A stretch of 12,150 nucleotides of DNA, from NCBI GenBank assembly GCA_015904045.1, contig JABMDG010000405.1, positions 1 to 12,150 on the forward strand, in the 5' to 3' direction. The stretch's first letter is position 1, and each line of letters begins with the position of its first letter. The translations under genes were made by a program, and so were the position numbers. Of the stretch, positions 7,355 through 12,150 are shown piece by piece. The notes under the pieces were generated by a model. That model was given only the letters and a program-made list of their open reading frames with translations. It was not told the origin of the DNA and searched no databases. This DNA comes from Nitrospira sp. Its GTDB lineage: Bacteria; Nitrospirota; Nitrospiria; Nitrospirales; Nitrospiraceae.

Positions 7355-7382
7355 CAGCTGTCAGCCGACAGCTATCAGCTCA
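7355..7382. repeat. Four degenerate heptamers (CAGCNNN) downstream of smbP
   Basis: Four consecutive 7-base units start with CAGC: CAGCTGT, CAGCCGA, CAGCTAT and CAGCTCA. The first part also forms an inverted repeat, AGCTGTC (7356-7362) with GACAGCT (7367-7373) around AGCC. The block fills the smbP 3' untranslated region, between the stop codon and the terminator. It may be a small tandem repeat or a remnant of an intergenic palindrome. Confidence 0.5.
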
Positions 7383-7388
7383 TTGACG

Positions 7389-7736
7389 TTACTTCACTTC
7401 GGACAAGTGCGTCGCGCCACCGTCCGCGTGATCCTTACACGCATCGGCATGCCCCGCCTTGCCGTGCGTCACGGCTTCTTTCAAATGCTTCACCCCTTCG
7501 TCCAAATGGGCATTTTTCACACCGGCGGCCTGCGCGTGTTTGAGCGCTTCCTCCGCATGCTGAACGCAGGCATCCGCATGCCCTTCCTTCCCGTGCGACG
7601 CAGCTCCTCGCGCATGCTCTACCGCTTCATCGACATGTTTGTTGCCGGCAAGCGCTACCCCGCTCAATAACGGCAAACCGGCGAGCGCCCCGACCGCAGC
7701 CAGCACCAACGCACCCTGACCGATCTTGATTCTCAT
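7389..7736 (-). CDS. smbP: SmbP-like small periplasmic metal-binding protein
   Basis: The 115-residue precursor has a signal peptide (basic MRIKIG, hydrophobic core, ...VALA cleavage near residue 30) and a mature part of about 85 residues rich in His, Ala and Glu. The mature part is two copies of a ~38-residue unit, HVDEAVEHARGAASHGKEGH and HLDEGVKHLKEAVTHGKAGH onwards. Histidines fall at 34, 41, 48, 53, 60, 67 and again at 77, 84, 91, 96, 103, 110, the same spacing twice. This matches SmbP of Nitrosomonas europaea, a periplasmic four-helix protein binding copper and other divalent metals. A Cys occurs at the same place in each unit (57 and 100). ATG 7736 is chosen because GGAGGAGG lies 5 nt upstream; the ATG at 7751 overlaps that site. 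It has its own candidate promoter and a strong terminator. Confidence 0.87.
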   Translation of the reverse strand: MRIKIGQGALVLAAVGALAGLPLLSGVALAGNKHVDEAVEHARGAASHGKEGHADACVQHAEEALKHAQAAGVKNAHLDEGVKHLKEAVTHGKAGHADACKDHADGGATHLSEVK

Positions 7737-7797
7737 CGCCGCCTCCTCCATAAGTTAGAGCTCGATGCATCCGCCACATCACATCGATCACGCATTC

Positions 7798-7826
7798 ACC
7801 TTACACAGCGTTCCCAACCCTGTCAA
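7798..7826 (-). promoter_or_regulatory. Candidate promoter for smbP
   Basis: On the minus strand a perfect TTGACA (7826-7821) is followed after 17 bases by TAAGGT (7803-7798), a weak -10 (three of six). The -35 overlaps the rhodanese stop codon. Transcription would start near 7791, about 55 bases before the smbP ATG. It would allow smbP to be expressed independently of the upstream genes. The poor -10 could mean that an activator is needed. Confidence 0.4.
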
Positions 7827-8701
7827 GAAGGCCTGGCCGCCTGGTCGAACCCGAGTATCTTCTGAAGTCCACGAAAATCTTTCTCCACCGGACAGGCGAA
7901 ATCCCGGCTCCACTCCCACCAGGACCCCGGATAATTTCTGACTGTCCGATACCCTGCAAATTTGAGGATGAAATACAGCCACGCCGACCGCACTCCGCCG
8001 GTGCAATAACAGATCAGCTCCTGATTGCCCCGGATGCCTTTGTCCTCCAACATTTCCTTGATCACATCCGTATCCTTGATCGTCGCATCCTTGTTCAAGA
8101 ATCCGTTCCAGGCTACGTGGATCGCCGACGGAATGTGCCCGGGTCTTGGAATGCCGGGGACTTCTTTCCCCATATATTCTTCCAGACTCCGCGCATCCAA
8201 GATGGCGGTTTGGTCATGGGGCGATCGCACGATCAGCTTCAAGTCGTCCTTGAAGATCGCAAGGGCTTTGACCGGCTGCGCATTGAAATTCCCCGCGGGC
8301 GGCGACACACGGCCGTGCTCGAACGGCCGCTTCTCCGCCGTCCACTTGACCCAGCCCCCGTCCAAAATCCGCAGATGCTGGTGGCCCAAATACTCCAACA
8401 TCCAGAACATTCGCCCTTCGTCGCCCCAGTTATCGAAGGGATTGGAGTAGATCACCACCTCACTCTCATTGCTGATGCCGAGCGTGCGCAGATGCCGTTC
8501 GATCTGTCCAAGGTCCGGATTCAGCAATCCTTTCGGCACGGCGGCGGGATCACTGTACTCATGCCACGTGGTATGCACGGCGCCGGGAATATGGCCGCCG
8601 AATTCATACGCTGCTCGACCACGCACGTCAATCACCACGAGGCCGGGCGTACCCAATCGGTCTTGCAATGTATCCGTATCGATCAACAGCGGGTGGTTCA
8701 T
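7823..8701 (-). CDS. Two-domain rhodanese-type sulfurtransferase
   Basis: The 292-residue protein has two tandem rhodanese domains, as in thiosulfate and 3-mercaptopyruvate sulfurtransferases. Domain 1 (about 1-130) carries IDVRGRAAYEFGGHIPGA and an ILDGGWVKW end, but its active-site loop reads IYSNPFDNWGDEGR with no cysteine, so it is the usual non-catalytic half. Domain 2 (about 155-275) carries ILDARSLEEY, GHIPSAIHVAW and the loop CYCTGGVRSAW, where C233 should carry the persulfide. The loop differs from the CRKGVT and CGSGVT types, so donor specificity is not assignable. No signal peptide is seen, so it is probably cytosolic. ATG 8701 has AGGA 6 nt upstream. It begins 48 nt after the deacetylase stop and could share its transcript. 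Confidence 0.92.
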   Translation of the reverse strand: MNHPLLIDTDTLQDRLGTPGLVVIDVRGRAAYEFGGHIPGAVHTTWHEYSDPAAVPKGLLNPDLGQIERHLRTLGISNESEVVIYSNPFDNWGDEGRMFWMLEYLGHQHLRILDGGWVKWTAEKRPFEHGRVSPPAGNFNAQPVKALAIFKDDLKLIVRSPHDQTAILDARSLEEYMGKEVPGIPRPGHIPSAIHVAWNGFLNKDATIKDTDVIKEMLEDKGIRGNQELICYCTGGVRSAWLYFILKFAGYRTVRNYPGSWWEWSRDFACPVEKDFRGLQKILGFDQAARPS

Positions 8702-8749
8702 AGCCTTTCCTATTTTACCAGCAGCAGCGCTCAGGATCTCAAGTTGAAT

Positions 8750-9694
8750 TCATGCGTGCAAGAGAGCCTGGATATGTGCATCGACGGATGCAGCGAGCGC
8801 TGTCAGATTGTATCCCCCTTCAAGCGACGACAGGATGCGGCCCTTCGCATGACGCTTGGCAATCCCGACGACGATGCCCGTCAGATCGGCATACCCTGCT
8901 TCCGTCAACCCCATGCTCGCCAAGGGGTCTTCCTTGTGCGCATCGAATCCGGCGGAGATGATGACGAACTCCGGCTTGAACTCATCGGCCGCCGGCACGA
9001 GCGATTTGAGGAAGACCGCCTGGTACGCCTCATCACCCTCTCCGGCTTCCATCGGCACATTGATCGTGAATCCCTCTCCGGCTCCCTTGCCTCGCTCGGT
9101 CACCCAACCACTGCCAGGATAATGGGGGTACTGGTGGGTGCTGAAAAACAACACGGACGGATCGTCCTCGAAGGTATGCTGGGTCCCATTGCCGTGATGC
9201 ACATCCCAATCGACGATCAGCACTCTGGAGAGCCCATACATCCTCTGCACATAGCGTGCGGCAATGGCCACATTATTGAAGAGACAGAACCCCATGGCCC
9301 GACCCGCCTCGGCATGATGCCCCGGAGGCCTCACTGCGCAAAACACCTGATCGACCTGCCCGGCCATGATGGCATCAACCCCGGCGAGTGCCCCTCCCGC
9401 CGCCAGGTAGGCGGCATTCAAAGAACCGGGAGACATGGAGGTATCGGGATCGAGCGAGACACGGCCGCTCAGCGGCACATGCTGGTTCAGCGAGACGACA
9501 TAGCGTGGCGTGTGAACCTGGGTGATCCACTTATCTTCGGCTTTTCGCGGCTCGATCCTGCTCACTTTCGTCAGCGTCCCGCTCTGTTCCAGCTGCTGCA
9601 TGATCGCCCGCAGCCGGTTGGGAGACTCCGGATGCCCGGCTCCCATGTCATGTTCAAGAAAGGCTGGATGATAGACGAGACCGGTTTTGCTCAT
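8750..9694 (-). CDS. HDAC-like deacetylase (class II histone deacetylase / AcuC-type family)
   Basis: The 314-residue protein is a complete member of the zinc-dependent histone-deacetylase superfamily; bacterial members remove acetyl groups from proteins, polyamines or other amines. Zn ligands are visible as D164 and H166 in VDWDVHHGNGTQ and D251 in SAGFDAHKEDPLA. The catalytic His pair is H126-H127 in RPPGHHAE, and Y295 lies in LEGGY. The STHQYPHYPGSG segment resembles bacterial class II (HDAH-like) enzymes. The substrate cannot be deduced. ATG 9694 fits the conserved N-terminus (TGLVYHPAFLEHD). A longer frame exists to 9769, but it would translate the intergenic repeat. No convincing ribosome binding site precedes the ATG. 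It heads the minus-strand run and is divergent from the TPR gene. Confidence 0.93.
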   Translation of the reverse strand: MSKTGLVYHPAFLEHDMGAGHPESPNRLRAIMQQLEQSGTLTKVSRIEPRKAEDKWITQVHTPRYVVSLNQHVPLSGRVSLDPDTSMSPGSLNAAYLAAGGALAGVDAIMAGQVDQVFCAVRPPGHHAEAGRAMGFCLFNNVAIAARYVQRMYGLSRVLIVDWDVHHGNGTQHTFEDDPSVLFFSTHQYPHYPGSGWVTERGKGAGEGFTINVPMEAGEGDEAYQAVFLKSLVPAADEFKPEFVIISAGFDAHKEDPLASMGLTEAGYADLTGIVVGIAKRHAKGRILSSLEGGYNLTALAASVDAHIQALLHA

Positions 9695-9718
9695 AGTGCC
9701 AAGACACCGCGGTTCGTG

Positions 9719-9786
9719 AAGCGTATCTCGCATCTCGCAAACAAGAATTTCTTCAGTCCCGCGCTTCACGTTTCACGAGATACGGA
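9719..9786. repeat. Dispersed intergenic repeat, copy B
   Basis: This is the second copy of the element at 6364-6440, here in the divergent gap between the deacetylase and TPR genes. Its ends are CGTATCTCGC (9722-9731) and ACGAGATACG (9775-9784), pairing at nine of ten positions. A further 9-bp inverted pair, CGTGAAGCG (9715-9723) with CGCTTCACG (9762-9770), overlaps the arms. The centre has a small inverted motif AAGAA/TTCTT (9743-9753). The arms closely match copy A; the centre does not. Confidence 0.75.
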
Positions 9787-9819
9787 ATACGGATTCAGAT
9801 TAGCATGCAGGAAAGAGCC

Positions 9820-9849
9820 TAGACAATGAGCGTTCTCCACTGCTATCGT
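9820..9849 (+). promoter_or_regulatory. Candidate promoter for the TPR-deaminase pair
   Basis: TAGACA (9820-9825, five of six to TTGACA) and TATCGT (9844-9849, four of six to TATAAT) are 18 bases apart. Transcription would start near 9856, about 19 bases before the TPR ATG and just upstream of its GGAG site. The spacing is one base above optimum and the -10 is imperfect, so this is a moderate candidate. Confidence 0.38.
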
Positions 9850-9874
9850 CGGTCATCACAACACGGAGTATCCG

Positions 9875-10192
9875 ATGCCCAATCCAAGAATTGAACCGCT
9901 GAAAAAAATCCTCGCCATGGACCCGAACGACGATATGGCCTGGTTCGGCCTCGGCAAGGCCTACATGGACGATGGGAATTTCGAAGAAGCCGCCAAGGCG
10001 CTGCGGCAATGCGTCACGGTGAAACCCACCTATTCGGCCGCCTATTTTGCGTTGGCGCAGTCGCTCTGCACCTTGAACCGGCTCGACGAATGCCGCACCG
10101 TCATCGTCACGGGGATCGACGTCTCCACGAAGAACGGCGATGCGATGGTGACGAAGAATTTGGAAGCGATGAAGAGTTCACTGCCGTCGTGA
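9875..10192 (+). CDS. Small TPR-repeat protein
   Basis: The 105-residue protein is made of about two and a half tetratricopeptide repeats. Residues 20-53 carry the signature pattern AWFGLGKAYMDDGNFEEAAK followed by a VTVKP turn, and residues 54-85 a second unit (SAAYFALAQSLCTLNRLDE). The C-terminal helix ends in KNLEAMKSSLPS. TPRs mediate protein-protein contacts; there is no signal peptide, so a cytosolic adaptor role is likely but the partner is unknown. ATG 9875 is preceded by GGAG with 6 nt spacing. Its stop overlaps the proposed start of the deaminase gene (GTGA), suggesting coupled translation. Confidence 0.87.
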   Translation: MPNPRIEPLKKILAMDPNDDMAWFGLGKAYMDDGNFEEAAKALRQCVTVKPTYSAAYFALAQSLCTLNRLDECRTVIVTGIDVSTKNGDAMVTKNLEAMKSSLPS

Positions 10193-10782
10193 CACCGCAC
10201 AGACTGCCTTCCTCTCCGTTCCGTCTTCCCTCCTGGGCCGTCCGCCTTGCGCATCTTCAACAAACGCCTATCCCGATCGCTCACGACCGTATGCGATTCG
10301 TCATTCGCCTTGCGGCGATCAATCTCGCAAAGAAAACCGGCGGCCCCTTCGGCGCCGCCGTGTTCGAGAGCACCGGCGGGCGGCTTGTGGCAATCGGCAT
10401 CAATCTCGTCGAGTCGGCTCGATGTTCCCATGCCCACGCGGAAATGGTCGCTCTCGCCAATGCACAACAAGCCGTCGGCAATTTCGACCTTGGAGCAGAA
10501 GGCATGCCGAAGCATGAGCTCGTGACCAGCTGCGAGCCCTGCGCCATGTGTTATGGCGCTATCCCCTGGTCGGGTGTCAAAACAGTGCTGTGCGGCGCCC
10601 GCGCAAGCGATGCGGAATCGATCGGCTTCGATGAAGGACCGAAACCCAAAAAGTGGGTGGCGGAACTGAACAAACGAGGAATCTCCGTCGTCCGCGATCT
10701 CTGCCGAACAAACGCCGTCGCCGTCCTTCAGCACTACAAAGCAGGCGGCGGCGCGATCTACGGCACCCGCCGGACGCGATAA
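10189..10782 (+). CDS. Nucleoside/nucleobase deaminase of the cytidine deaminase-like superfamily
   Basis: The 197-residue protein has the zinc-deaminase core: H83-A-E85 (in SHAHAEMVAL), where His binds zinc and Glu shuttles the proton, and P117-C-A-M-C121 supplying the two Cys ligands. Surrounding motifs GGPFGAAVFE, ELVTSCEPCAMCYGAIPWSG and IGFDEGPKP fit the guanine/cytidine/tRNA-adenosine deaminase branch. The exact base is not predictable; TadA-type tRNA editing seems less likely because the IGFDEGPKP tail resembles nucleoside deaminases. I chose the GTG at 10189, which overlaps the TPR stop (GTGA), since the LPSW stretch before RMRFVIRLA looks conserved in relatives. The ATG at 10291 is the alternative and would give 163 residues. 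The ribosome binding site before 10189 is weak, consistent with coupling to the TPR gene. Confidence 0.88.
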   Translation: MTPHRLPSSPFRLPSWAVRLAHLQQTPIPIAHDRMRFVIRLAAINLAKKTGGPFGAAVFESTGGRLVAIGINLVESARCSHAHAEMVALANAQQAVGNFDLGAEGMPKHELVTSCEPCAMCYGAIPWSGVKTVLCGARASDAESIGFDEGPKPKKWVAELNKRGISVVRDLCRTNAVAVLQHYKAGGGAIYGTRRTR

Positions 10783-10785
10783 GCA

Positions 10786-10806
10786 CTGCCTTCACTCCTG
10801 AGGCAG
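10786..10806. terminator. Hairpin between converging stops
   Basis: CTGCCT (10786-10791) pairs with AGGCAG (10801-10806) around a 9-base loop. It fills the 24-base gap between the deaminase stop TAA and the stop of the minus-strand gene. No T-run follows on either side, so this is a weak bidirectional terminator at best. Confidence 0.35.
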
Positions 10807-11652
10807 CTACAGGGTGTCCCGACAGACATCGATCATCCGTTCGCTCAGGCCTGCAACCGCTCCGGGATTCCGAATCAAGACCCTTACACGCGGCTGGGTG
10901 CGCTGATGTTTCGCCCGTTCCACCAGTTCGACGTTGGCTAATCTCGTTCCCGCCTTCGACGGCAGCGGCTCCACATCCCACAGCGCAATCAGCACGGCGC
11001 TGACGTGGCGCAACTTCGTCAGCAACACGGTGACGGCGCCGGATAATGTTTTTAGATCCAGCCAGATTTCCTCCCGCCGGCTGTTCACCCCGCTCCGCAG
11101 ATCCGCGCGAGGGATGGAGATCGTCAGGATCACCGGATCGCAGTAGTCGGCCAGTTGCTTCGCTTTCTGTTGAATGCGCGCGAGAATGCGATGGATGAGG
11201 ATCACGCCGCGATCCTCTTCTTCTCCTTGCTCTTCCTCTCTCGCCATGCCACGGAGTGGCACTCGTCGGCGCACCGATGATCCCACCATCGCCGTCACCT
11301 CGACGAAGAACCGTTCACGGCCCAAGCCGCACTCGAGATCGGCGGTGCGCGCTTGCGATTCCGGCAGAAACGTAACGTGGACTCCCGCGCGAATCAGTTG
11401 CGTCGCCAACTCCAATTCCGCCAGCGCCGACTCGCGCACGCCGGGATCGTAGTGCGTGAGGCGATGAATGAGTCGTCCGAGCCGAAGATGGCTCGAATGA
11501 TTGTCACAGTGGCGACGCAGCGCGTGCCACCGATCGTGAAGATCGCGGGAAAGCCCCTCTTCCTCCCGCTTCCAAGCAGGCATCTCTTGAGGGGGCGCGC
11601 CTCGCAGATGCGCAACCAGCCTTACGGTCTTTCTTGGGCGAAACCGTCCCAT
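10807..11652 (-). CDS. Putative PD-(D/E)XK-like nuclease-fold protein, uncharacterised
   Basis: I do not recognise a named family for this 281-residue protein. Residues 72-122 read like a PD-(D/E)XK core: a helix with E79 and E81 (ALAELELATQLIRAG), a strand VHVTFLPE, then TAD105LE and FFVE118VT120. The spacing D-x12-E and the hydrophobic strand before E118 are typical, but the usual lysine two residues after the glutamate is threonine. A later helix with K163/K165/Q166 (QQKAKQLADY) and a VILTISI strand fits related enzymes. An acidic stretch (EEEQGEEED, about 139-147) separates these parts. The N-terminal ~55 residues are basic and Arg/His rich. ATG 11652 lies 2 nt after the stop of the upstream gene, so the two are almost certainly co-transcribed. 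An open frame continues upstream to 11814 but overlaps that gene. Nuclease activity is inference. Confidence 0.7.
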   Translation of the reverse strand: MGRFRPRKTVRLVAHLRGAPPQEMPAWKREEEGLSRDLHDRWHALRRHCDNHSSHLRLGRLIHRLTHYDPGVRESALAELELATQLIRAGVHVTFLPESQARTADLECGLGRERFFVEVTAMVGSSVRRRVPLRGMAREEEQGEEEDRGVILIHRILARIQQKAKQLADYCDPVILTISIPRADLRSGVNSRREEIWLDLKTLSGAVTVLLTKLRHVSAVLIALWDVEPLPSKAGTRLANVELVERAKHQRTQPRVRVLIRNPGAVAGLSERMIDVCRDTL

Positions 11653-11654
11653 AT

Positions 11655-12002
11655 TCAGGCCACAGCGGAACCGCCCTCGTCGGTCGAGGACCGGCCGGGG
11701 ACATCCGGCTGCCGCTTGGCGACTTCCTCGTACATGTCGTCGAGCCAGCGGCCGGCACAACCGAGCACCTCCCGCACCAGCGGCTCCGGCTGGCCGGTCC
11801 GTTTGATCGTCCATTGCGACACATATTCCATGAGGGCCTCCCGCTCAAATTGCCGGCTGGACTGCGTGGCCAACGTCACGAGTTCGCCCAAGCCGGTCTT
11901 CACGATCTCGGCAACTGTGTCCCGCCCGTAGGAGGTGCTGGCGGTCACGTATTGAATGGCCCGATTGATTTCTTGGTCGGTCATACGGCTTCTGCCGAAC
12001 AC
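11655..12002 (-). CDS. Small hypothetical protein preceding the nuclease-like gene
   Basis: A 115-residue, mostly helical, soluble protein with no signal peptide or membrane segment. Recognisable pieces are DQEINRAIQYVT at the start, ALMEYVSQWTIKRTG in the middle, GCAGRWLDDMYEEVAKRQ, and a disordered Gly/Ser tail. I do not recognise the family. The start is uncertain: GTG 12002 has AGGGA 9 nt upstream, whereas ATG 11984 (MTDQEINRA, 109 residues) has no clear site. Its stop at 11655 is 2 nt before the ATG of the nuclease-like gene, the tightest gene junction on this strand. That arrangement would suit a regulator, inhibitor or binding partner of the next protein, but this is speculation. Confidence 0.68.
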   Translation of the reverse strand: MFGRSRMTDQEINRAIQYVTASTSYGRDTVAEIVKTGLGELVTLATQSSRQFEREALMEYVSQWTIKRTGQPEPLVREVLGCAGRWLDDMYEEVAKRQPDVPGRSSTDEGGSAVA

Positions 12003-12088
12003 TTGTCACATTCCCTGCGTCTTCGTCAATGCATCCGACTATGCGAGGCCCCTGCCACCAATTTTTCTCCTCTCCCCAACCTGACCGA

Positions 12089-12097
12089 TGGTATGAT
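12089..12097 (+). promoter_or_regulatory. Extended -10 promoter for the gene at the right edge
   Basis: TGG followed by TATGAT (12092-12097) matches the extended -10 form TGnTATAAT at all but one position of the hexamer. No good -35 is seen at 16-18 bases, which is normal for extended -10 promoters. Transcription would start near 12104, giving a leader of about 30 bases before the ATG at 12134. A promoter for the opposite, minus-strand pair should also lie in this gap, but I could not see a convincing one. Confidence 0.5.
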
Positions 12098-12133
12098 CGT
12101 CCATCAGCCGATGTATATCTCAAGGAGTATCCA

Positions 12134-12150
12134 ATGGCCGGATTAACCCG
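12134..12150 (+). CDS. Start of an unidentified gene (partial at right edge)
   Basis: An ATG at 12134 is preceded by AAGGAG (12122-12127) with 6-base spacing, the best ribosome binding site among the plus-strand genes here. Only MAGLT is visible, so no function can be given. It is divergent from the minus-strand pair ending near 12002 and has a good extended -10 promoter 37 bases upstream of the start. Confidence 0.72.

Noticed and set aside
9695..9769. A longer N-terminus for the deacetylase.
   Set aside because: The extra 25 residues would be translated from the dispersed repeat and show no family similarity; the conserved N-terminus begins at ATG 9694.
6364..9786. The paired repeats as ends of a composite mobile element carrying the genes between them.
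   Set aside because: The genes between are ordinary and include no transposase or integrase. The copies are in direct orientation in normal intergenic gaps, so two independent insertions of a small element explain them better.
8117..9829. A 570-codon plus-strand open frame running opposite the rhodanese and deacetylase genes.
   Set aside because: It is antisense to two genes with full catalytic motifs, has no recognisable domain, and spans their intergenic gap. Long antisense frames are common in GC-rich coding DNA.
11653..11814. A longer N-terminus for the nuclease-like protein (54 extra residues).
   Set aside because: It would overlap the end of the upstream gene in another frame, is Arg/Gly/Ala rich without pattern, and the ATG at 11652 fits a 2-nt operon junction.

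Overview
The window is compact, GC-rich bacterial DNA with short intergenic gaps, many GTG starts and clear Shine-Dalgarno sites. The gene content suits a Nitrospira-like chromosome: a SmbP-type metal-binding protein, a YqgE protein, a DUF3422 membrane protein, a UvrA paralogue and a dispersed intergenic repeat of a kind I associate with Nitrospira. This assignment is inference; there is no rRNA or marker gene to settle it. I see no tRNA, rRNA, CRISPR array, transposase, integrase or phage gene.

Layout. The left edge holds the hydrophobic C-terminus of an unidentified plus-strand gene. A plus-strand UvrA-family gene follows (170-2959), with two ATPase cassettes and the zinc modules intact. 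It converges, across two small hairpins, on a run of seven minus-strand genes spanning 9694-3039. In order of transcription these are: an HDAC-like deacetylase, a two-domain rhodanese and the small His-rich protein SmbP, ending at a strong intrinsic terminator (7317-7349); then a nitrilase-superfamily hydrolase; then, after a dispersed repeat, YqgE, a lipoprotein joining BamE/SmpA-like, CsgG-like and PDZ-like regions, and the DUF3422 membrane protein. The last two are 15 nt apart, with the ribosome binding site of the second placed between them.

From 9875 the plus strand carries a small TPR protein and a nucleoside deaminase that overlap as GTGA. They converge on a minus-strand pair at 12002-10807: a 115-residue protein of unknown family and, 2 nt later, a 281-residue protein with a PD-(D/E)XK-like core whose usual lysine is threonine. 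At the right edge a strong AAGGAG site and an extended -10 promoter introduce a new plus-strand gene of which only five codons are visible.

How the genes may work together. YqgE, the lipoprotein and DUF3422 look like a cell-envelope unit. The deacetylase, rhodanese and SmbP are close and co-directional but share no obvious pathway, and smbP has its own candidate promoter. The least explained items are the minus-strand pair at 10807-12002, the three-part lipoprotein and the two-copy intergenic repeat. I did not find a clear-cut new defence or mobile system.
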